A stretch of 64,000 nucleotides of DNA from contig JBBDXA010000130.1 of NCBI GenBank assembly GCA_040902585.1, forward strand, positions 1-64,000, written 5' to 3'. Below the pieces are notes generated by a model. The model worked only from the letters and a program-made list of their open reading frames with translations. It had not been told where the DNA came from and did no database searches. The position numbers were made by a program, and so were the translations under genes. The DNA comes from JBBDXA01 sp040902585. Lineage in GTDB: Bacteria; Planctomycetota; Phycisphaerae; Phycisphaerales; Phycisphaeraceae. This document shows, one piece after another, positions 58,095-64,000 of this stretch. Within the stretch, counting starts at the first letter, position 1. Each line of letters opens with the position of its first letter.

Positions 58095-60322
58095 TAGCGG
58101 GCGGCAACCTTGTCCGGATCGCCGATGAGCACAGCCGAGTCCTGTCCTTCATTATTGAAGACCAGATCGAGCGCGCCGTTCTTGTTGATGTCACCGACGT
58201 AAACGCCGCGGGTGTTGAAGACGCGAGCATGCAGGCCCAGCTCATCGCTGGCGTCAGCGAACTTGCCGGTGCCCAGGTTGCGCAGGCGTCGGTTCGGGCC
58301 GGTGAGGCAGCCGATGATCACATCCGGCTTGCCGGTCTTCTTGAAATCCGCCAGCGCGATGCTCGTGGGCGTGCCGGTGACCTTCGCCAGATCGCCGGTG
58401 TTGGCCGTGACATCGCTGAATCGGCCGTTGCCCGCGTTGAGGAAGAGCTTCACGCCGCCCGCCTGCGGCACGAGCAGGTCAGGCAGCTTGTCGCCATCCA
58501 CATCGCCAAGCACCGGTGTCACCTTGCCGGTCGCGTAGCGAATGCCGCTGTCCCGCGCTTCGACGAAGCCGCCCGGCGTGTTGAGCACCAGCGTGCCACT
58601 GCCCGCGCTGTAGAGGAAATCAGATCGGCCGTCGCCGTTCACATCGCTCACGATCAAGCGATCACCCTTCACGCTGCCACCCGCGCCGTCAGGCCCGAGT
58701 TTGAACTTGTCGCTCGCATCCTCAAAGAGCGGGATCGCCGGCGTCTGGGCCTGGCCCTTGATCGCGAAGTAGAAGGCGAAGTCGCCGTTGCCGTTGCAGA
58801 TTTTCATCAGGAGCTGATTCTTGCCCGCCTTGAGCTTGAGCGTGATTTGTGCCTGATCAGGGCCGACCGCGCGAGCCACGTTCTCCGCGTGAACCTTTTC
58901 ACCGTTGAGGAAAACAGTGAGCGTGTCATCGCTGCCCAGCGACACAGGCAGATCGACAGCCGCGCCGAAGTCGAGTTCGCGGTAGACGTAAATGCACGTC
59001 TCATCATTCGCGGCTGTCACACCCATCAACGAATTGGCCTGCCCGTCGGCGAACCGCGCTTCCTTCCACGCGGCCTTGTTGCCGCCCTTGCCGTCGTATT
59101 GAGCCTTGAGATTGATTTCCTTTTCCGGCGGATAGACGCGGTCAAAGCCCTGGCCGCCGGCGTTCTCGAACGGGCCGATGACATGCCACGGGCTGATTTT
59201 CGGGGCCGAAGGTTTCGCCGGCGCATCGGGACCGATGTTGCGATAGAGGCGCAGGCCGAGAAAACCGTTGGCCAGGAGAATGTCAGGTCGGCCGTCCTTA
59301 TCGGCATCGATGAAGGCGGCGGCGGTGAGGTTGTAGTAGTGCTCCTGCGGCAGGCCGCGCGAGTCATCCTTGAAGCCGGCCTCGCCCATGTTGGTGAAGA
59401 GGCGCGGGCCGGTGGGCGTGGCCAGCAGCAGATCGGGTTTGCCGTCGCCGTTGTAGTCAGCCCAGTCAGCGGCGCGGGAAGGGCCGGAGTAGGGAAGAGA
59501 GACTTCGTTCATCGTGTTGCCTTCGTTTTGAAGGAGCACGGTTCGCGTCTCGCCGAAGAGGCACAGGTCGATCTTGCCGTCGCCGTTAAAGTCAGCCGGT
59601 GCAATGCCGCCCGCGCCGGGACCGGTCTGCGGGAGCTGGCCCAGTTGCATGAACCCGGGCATGCCGGTGATGCGTTTGAAATCATCGTTGCCGCCCCAGC
59701 CGACGAAATCCCGCTGGGCGTTGTAATCGACGAGCTTGAGGCTGGCCTTCATGCGCTGGACGCGGGCGGTGCCTGTTTTCATGGCGTTCTTATCGCCATC
59801 CATCATCGCCGGCACGATCACTTCCTGACCCTTGATCATCGCTTCGATCGCCACCGCGAGCTTCTCCGGCTTGCCGTGAAAGCTGCGTCCGAGGAACGGC
59901 TCCGAGTGGCTCATGCTCCACCAGTCACCGGCATACGCCTGGTACCAGTAGCCTTCGATGCACGTCTCGCTCGCGCCGCCCTGATAGCAGAACACCGCCA
60001 TCTTGCCGACCTCCGCCCACGCCATGATGGTGTTGGGCTCGCGCGGCTCGAAGCCGTTGTTGATCTGGTGCTTGATCGTGTCGCCGTTGTGCGCGCCTTT
60101 GAGGTCGCGCACTTTCTTGTACACGATTCGGCGAGTCGCCTTGTCCACCGACTCGACGCGCATCAGGACGATGTTCGTCGATTCGTTGACCAGCCGGCCC
60201 AGCGTGTAGGGAATCTCCACATACGCGTGAGCCGTTCGCGGATGGGGCATGCACAGGGCCGCGATCAGGAAAGCAATGGCGGCGAAGGCGGGGGACAAAC
60301 GTCGGACGATGCGTGCGAACAT
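58094..60322 (-). CDS. Exported FG-GAP/VCBS repeat protein
   Basis: The ATG at 60322 has GGAG eight bases upstream (GTG 60331 is less likely); 742 residues. A signal peptide precedes an N-terminal domain shared with the protein at 49467 (LVNESTNIVLMRVESVD, SHSEPFLGRSFHG). FG-GAP/VCBS repeats follow, each with a calcium-binding pattern such as DFNGDGKIDL, DYNGDGKPDLL, DADKDGRPDIL, DVNGDGRSDFL, DVDGDKLPDLL and DINKNGALDLV; they probably form a beta propeller interrupted by a jelly-roll-like insert (about 340-530). It is likely an extracellular binding protein. Confidence 0.9.
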   Translation of the reverse strand: MFARIVRRLSPAFAAIAFLIAALCMPHPRTAHAYVEIPYTLGRLVNESTNIVLMRVESVDKATRRIVYKKVRDLKGAHNGDTIKHQINNGFEPREPNTIMAWAEVGKMAVFCYQGGASETCIEGYWYQAYAGDWWSMSHSEPFLGRSFHGKPEKLAVAIEAMIKGQEVIVPAMMDGDKNAMKTGTARVQRMKASLKLVDYNAQRDFVGWGGNDDFKRITGMPGFMQLGQLPQTGPGAGGIAPADFNGDGKIDLCLFGETRTVLLQNEGNTMNEVSLPYSGPSRAADWADYNGDGKPDLLLATPTGPRLFTNMGEAGFKDDSRGLPQEHYYNLTAAAFIDADKDGRPDILLANGFLGLRLYRNIGPDAPAKPSAPKISPWHVIGPFENAGGQGFDRVYPPEKEINLKAQYDGKGGNKAAWKEARFADGQANSLMGVTAANDETCIYVYRELDFGAAVDLPVSLGSDDTLTVFLNGEKVHAENVARAVGPDQAQITLKLKAGKNQLLMKICNGNGDFAFYFAIKGQAQTPAIPLFEDASDKFKLGPDGAGGSVKGDRLIVSDVNGDGRSDFLYSAGSGTLVLNTPGGFVEARDSGIRYATGKVTPVLGDVDGDKLPDLLVPQAGGVKLFLNAGNGRFSDVTANTGDLAKVTGTPTSIALADFKKTGKPDVIIGCLTGPNRRLRNLGTGKFADASDELGLHARVFNTRGVYVGDINKNGALDLVFNNEGQDSAVLIGDPDKVAAR

Positions 60323-60356
60323 GTCAATCACTCCGTGGGAGCGCGAGGCGTTGCAT

Positions 60357-60453
60357 GGGTGCCATGGGTAAGGCTGTCCGCAGCCTTACCCGTGCGAATC
60401 ACCGCTGTCATCCGACACGGGCAAGCTCGCGGACTCGCTTGCCCATGGCACCC
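60357..60453. repeat. Cloverleaf-like element, copy 4 (divergent)
   Basis: Outer ends GGGTGCCATGGG and CCCATGGCACCC are inverted. Inside are two hairpins, GGTAAGGCTG/CAGCCTTACC and GGGCAAGC/GCTTGCCC. The stem-and-two-hairpin plan is that of 22351-22469, with different hairpin sequences: compensatory change. Confidence 0.88.
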
Positions 60454-60478
60454 GATCCAGGTGCGGGATCACCTATCG

Positions 60479-63400
60479 TCACTTCAACTCCGTCAACCGC
60501 TGCTGGGCCACCTTCGCCCACTCGCTGCCATCAAAATCCTTGATGACGCGGGTGAGCAGGTTCTTCGCCTGGTCGGGCTGCTTCTGCTCGACGAACGCGC
60601 GGGCCGCTTCGCACAGCGCCGCTGCCGACCACTGCGGGTAGTCATACGTGAAGGGCACCACCAGCAGCGAACTGGTCGCGCCGGCGTAGTCCTTCTTCTC
60701 AATGAAACACAGGCCGATCTGGAACTGACTCTTCGCGGCCACTTCCGCGCCGGTCGCCTTCACGACTTCGCGGTAGTTACCGATCGCGGCATCCCAGTTC
60801 TTCCTGTTCTGATGCGCCCAGCCCATGCCGTAACGCGCTTCCTGCCGCCAGTCGCTGTTGCCGAAGCGGTTGATGACCAGTTCCATCGCGGTGTGGCTGG
60901 CGTCCCAGTTGCCGGCGAATCCGTAGGCGTGGCCCAGGCGCAGCAGAGCGCGGTCCGCGATGCCGGGCATGTTGCGCCACGGTTCCTGATCGCGGAAGGG
61001 CGTGAGCAACTGGATCGCGTTGTTGAAATCCTTCTGCGCCATCAGGGCCTCGGCTGAGCGATAGCGGGCCTCGGCTGCGAGCGCGGGTCGGGGGCTTTGC
61101 GCGACCACGGCGAACTGATCAGCCGCGGCCTTGGGATCGTTCTTCTCCAGCAGGCACGCGCCCAGGCGCAGATGCACCTTCTCCGCCAGTTCCGTCGGCG
61201 GCTCAAGATCGATCGTCTCGGCCAGCAGCGGAATCGCCGCGTCAAAGGCCCCGCGAACCGAATGCATCTCCGCCTGCTCGAACCGCGATCGCATCGACAG
61301 CAACGAATCGTCCTTGGCCTCGACGATCGCCCCGTACAACTGCACCGCGCGCTGCTGCGCAGGCTGCCAGGGCACGCCGCTGACCGCCACTTCCGGAGCG
61401 CTGACCTGCGGCACCGGCTGGCCTTGCGGCGTCTCCTTCGCGGCCTTGTCCTGCAAAACCTTGCGGGCGTCCTCACGCAGCTTGCGACGGACGTTATCCA
61501 CTTCGATATCACCGATCAGCCGCTGACACCACGCCGCTTCGTACAGCATGCGCAGGTGCGGTTCGCTGCCTGCCGCCTTCTGGGCGATCGGTGCAGCCTG
61601 CGATTCAAAATACTGCCCGGTCTCGCGCAGATCGCTCGCGGCCTTGGCCATCGCGGCGGTGGCCACATGGATCTCTTCAGGCTTCGCGTCGGCCTTGTAA
61701 AGAACAACACGCGCCTGTTCGAGTGCCCTGCGCGCGGTTTCCTGTCGGCACTGGCCGGCGCGCCAGGCGGCGTCAGGTGCCTCGGCCGCCTGGGCGAACT
61801 GCCGGGCGATCTGCTCGAACATCGCCTTTGCTTCATCGAGCTTGCCCGTTTCCTTCACCGCCATCGCATGGTGATACTGCACCATCGGCACCCAGCCCCG
61901 CCGGGCCGGATCGTTGCTCATGTTGCCTTCGTGCCGCTGCCTGCACTCGGCGAGGATCGTCACGGCCTCAGCCGCGCGGTCCTGCGATCGCAACATCGCG
62001 GCGAGGCGAACCATCGCCAGCGGCGCGACCGCCGAGTTCTGGTACGGATCCTGATTGCGGAATCGTTCAAGCCTCTGCATCGCGCCGGGGATGTCGCCCT
62101 GAAGCGCGATCGACTTGTGCCGTTCGAATTCAGCCACCGCCGCGAGCGGGTCGTTCGGATACTTGGCGCGGAAGGTTTCATACAACGTGCGGGCGGATGT
62201 GGCGTACTTCAGCTTCTCGTTCGCATCGCCCATCAGTTCCGCCACGCGCTGGTAGCAGTCGCCTAGCTTCAGTGTGGCCGTCATGCCCTGCGGCTTGCCT
62301 TCGTTGGCCGGCGCGTAGGCCTCGAGCATTTTCATCGCTTCGGTGAGTTGGCCCAGCGCTTTGCCCGCGGAAAGGGCGTCGCCGGTTTCCGTCGGAGCCG
62401 TGCGCATCAGGCAGTCGGCGAGAATGTACGACGCCTCAGCCACATCGCCCGCGCGATCCGCCTCGGGAATGGTCTTGATGATCGCCGTCGCCTGGTCGTA
62501 CCGCTGCATGCGATAGTGCGACATCGCCTGACCGAACCGCGCCAGGTTCGTCTGCGCGAAGTCCGGGTCTTTCTCGATGAGCTGCTGGTAACGCTTGATC
62601 GCCTCGTCATAGAGAGGCACAGCCTTGGCCGCCCGACCTGCATCCTGCAGGTTGGCCATCGTCGCTTCCGCCTGCGCGAAGGCGTTTTCAGCGTAGCGGA
62701 AGAGTACCGGGCTCAGCAGCGTGCTTTTGGGATAGGTCTGAATGAACCGCATGCAGGCATCGTCCGATTCCTTGAAGGCCCGCGACAGGTGAAGAGCCGC
62801 GGCCAGACGCTGGGCTGCCTGCTCGGTGAGATTGGGATCGATCTTCTCGTTGACCACCTGCTGGTACACGGTGGCCGCATCGCGCGGCTGGCCGGTCGCC
62901 TGCAAGGTGTCGGCCAGTTCCAGCAGGATGTCCACCCGCGCCAGCTTCGCATCCGGATCGCTGCCGGCAAGCTGATTGGCGCGGTCCGCCGCCGTGCGGA
63001 ACTGTTGGGATGCGGCCGCCATCGCCTGTTTCACAGCCTCGGCGTTGTTCGCATCGACTCCGCCGATCTGTGCCCGCGCCAGCCACCAGCGGGCACGGTA
63101 GCCCAGCTGCGCGTGATCCTGCAAAGGCTGGAGCAGCTTCGTTGCTTCGGCAAACTGTTTCTGTTTGACCTGGCAGTAGCCCGCGCGAAGCTGGGCATCA
63201 GGCAGGAGCGTTGACTTGGCGAACTGCTGGGAAAATTTCGTGAAGCGGTCCAGCGCGGGCGCGAACTGGCCCTGTTCAAAGAGCAGCACGCCGAAGTAGT
63301 AGCTGGCGCGTTCGACATGCTGGGGTGCAATGCCCTTGGCGACCTGCTGCAAGCGTTCCAGCTCGCGCGGGTTGTCCTTGAACTGCCCTGGGTTGCCCGC

Positions 63401-64000
63401 CGCCTGTTTCGCGGCGAGGACCTGTTGCTCGTAGTCGGAGAGCAGCGATTCGTACAGGGGCGCGGCCTCGGGGCGCTCCTCTGCCAGGTGGTGCGTGCGT
63501 GCCAGCAGGTACCGCGCGTGAACGCCGAACTCCGCATCCTTAAATGGTGCCAGCATGCTCAGAGCCCGGCCGGCGGCGAGGTAGTCTTTTTGGGCATAGT
63601 TCGCATAACCGAAGTAATACCGGCCCAGGTCGCGGGCCTTGGATCGCGCCAGTGTCGCGTCCTTCATGAACGGCTCAACCGCAGCGCCCGCTTCCTTGTA
63701 CTTGCCCAGTTGCAGCAGCATTTCCGCCTGATCGCACCGGCAGCGTGCGGACCATTCCACATCAGCAGGCAACTCGCCCTCGGCCGGCACAGGCTGGGCC
63801 GCCGCCCGCTGCGCGAAAGCCGCCTGGGCCTCGGCGAAACGCGCCGTCGCCTGGGTGAAGGGTTGCACAGCGGCAGCCCGGCGCTGGACGGCTTCGTTGG
63901 GTCGCTCTTGGGCCAGCTTCAGTTCATGTTGCCCCTGGCCGCGATAGGCGATTCCCATGTAATAAATCGCAAAGGGTCGATCGGCAAAGCCCTGGGCACC
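60479..64000 (-). CDS. Large TPR-repeat protein (N-terminus outside window)
   Basis: The frame stays open to the window edge, so the start is missing; 1173 residues are visible. It is almost entirely tetratricopeptide-like helix pairs, with frequent phrases such as AEARYRSAEALMAQKDFNNA, YGMGWAHQNRKNWDAAIGNY, QFQIGLCFIEKKDYAGA and LLARTHHLAEERPEAAPLYE. No catalytic domain is seen. Long TPR proteins in this phylum act as envelope or assembly scaffolds. It lies upstream of the FG-GAP gene with a repeat element between. The missing N-terminus may hold a signal peptide. Confidence 0.9.
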   Translation of the reverse strand, partial: GAQGFADRPFAIYYMGIAYRGQGQHELKLAQERPNEAVQRRAAAVQPFTQATARFAEAQAAFAQRAAAQPVPAEGELPADVEWSARCRCDQAEMLLQLGKYKEAGAAVEPFMKDATLARSKARDLGRYYFGYANYAQKDYLAAGRALSMLAPFKDAEFGVHARYLLARTHHLAEERPEAAPLYESLLSDYEQQVLAAKQAAGNPGQFKDNPRELERLQQVAKGIAPQHVERASYYFGVLLFEQGQFAPALDRFTKFSQQFAKSTLLPDAQLRAGYCQVKQKQFAEATKLLQPLQDHAQLGYRARWWLARAQIGGVDANNAEAVKQAMAAASQQFRTAADRANQLAGSDPDAKLARVDILLELADTLQATGQPRDAATVYQQVVNEKIDPNLTEQAAQRLAAALHLSRAFKESDDACMRFIQTYPKSTLLSPVLFRYAENAFAQAEATMANLQDAGRAAKAVPLYDEAIKRYQQLIEKDPDFAQTNLARFGQAMSHYRMQRYDQATAIIKTIPEADRAGDVAEASYILADCLMRTAPTETGDALSAGKALGQLTEAMKMLEAYAPANEGKPQGMTATLKLGDCYQRVAELMGDANEKLKYATSARTLYETFRAKYPNDPLAAVAEFERHKSIALQGDIPGAMQRLERFRNQDPYQNSAVAPLAMVRLAAMLRSQDRAAEAVTILAECRQRHEGNMSNDPARRGWVPMVQYHHAMAVKETGKLDEAKAMFEQIARQFAQAAEAPDAAWRAGQCRQETARRALEQARVVLYKADAKPEEIHVATAAMAKAASDLRETGQYFESQAAPIAQKAAGSEPHLRMLYEAAWCQRLIGDIEVDNVRRKLREDARKVLQDKAAKETPQGQPVPQVSAPEVAVSGVPWQPAQQRAVQLYGAIVEAKDDSLLSMRSRFEQAEMHSVRGAFDAAIPLLAETIDLEPPTELAEKVHLRLGACLLEKNDPKAAADQFAVVAQSPRPALAAEARYRSAEALMAQKDFNNAIQLLTPFRDQEPWRNMPGIADRALLRLGHAYGFAGNWDASHTAMELVINRFGNSDWRQEARYGMGWAHQNRKNWDAAIGNYREVVKATGAEVAAKSQFQIGLCFIEKKDYAGATSSLLVVPFTYDYPQWSAAALCEAARAFVEQKQPDQAKNLLTRVIKDFDGSEWAKVAQQRLTELK

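Noticed and set aside
57890..61057. 1055-codon plus-strand frame antisense to the FG-GAP and TPR genes
   Set aside because: It covers two good minus-strand genes and an intergenic repeat, and its composition is that of a reversed coding strand.

Overview
The window looks like a chromosomal piece of a GC-rich member of the Planctomycetota, possibly class Phycisphaerae (inferred from gene content; there is no rRNA gene to confirm it). The pointers are a PSCyt1/DUF1549/DUF1553 protein followed by a DUF1501 protein, Tat-exported Gfo/Idh/MocA and sugar-isomerase-like proteins, a PEP-CTERM protein, YdjY, PQQ-propeller and FG-GAP envelope proteins, and a complete Alternative Complex III plus caa3 oxidase cluster. 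I see no rRNA, tRNA, CRISPR array, phage or insertion sequence with a transposase.

Layout. 1-3.1 kb: a 5'-truncated HDOD histidine kinase and an atypical receiver-GAF protein. 3.2-9.9 kb: small exported proteins, a secretin-like gene broken by an in-frame TGA, a VIT-vWA protein and an FKBP-like protein. 10-14.5 kb: the DUF1549/DUF1553-DUF1501 pair. 14.5-26 kb: housekeeping genes (fmt, CCA-adding enzyme, DedA, CbiX-like, M28 peptidase, leuB, bpt, a stand-alone CoaB-like protein) with a DUF4160/DUF2442 pair and a nucleotidyltransferase-like gene. 26-31.4 kb: a methyltransferase, two Tat-exported sugar-related proteins and a duplicated-domain PEP-CTERM protein. 31.7-48.3 kb: a RegB/RegA-type redox two-component pair, then on the opposite strand the oxidase genes (cox3-like, cox4, cox3, ctaD, ctaC, sco) and the ACIII genes actF-E-D-C-B-A. 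Electrons would pass quinol -> ACIII -> caa3 -> oxygen, and the quinone-sensing RegB homologue is well placed to regulate the set. 48.7-64 kb: an envelope block with two PQQ-like propellers, an FG-GAP protein sharing a domain with a smaller neighbour, a lipoprotein, a YdjY protein, a PEP-utilising phosphotransferase of Rph-like layout and a large TPR protein cut by the window end.

The most striking feature is non-coding. Most larger intergenic gaps are occupied by repeats from many unrelated sequence families that share one design: two inverted arms, each often able to form its own hairpin, around a 30-100 base centre. One family has a 63-base core present at 25056-25118 and, inverted, at 31551-31613 with a single difference. 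Degenerate heptanucleotide arrays, often exactly five units, sit on stop and start codons. Copies of several families also lie inside reading frames as low-complexity linkers. Separately, many genes have a TANNNT-like -10 box 6-8 bases before the start codon and no Shine-Dalgarno sequence, which predicts leaderless mRNAs.
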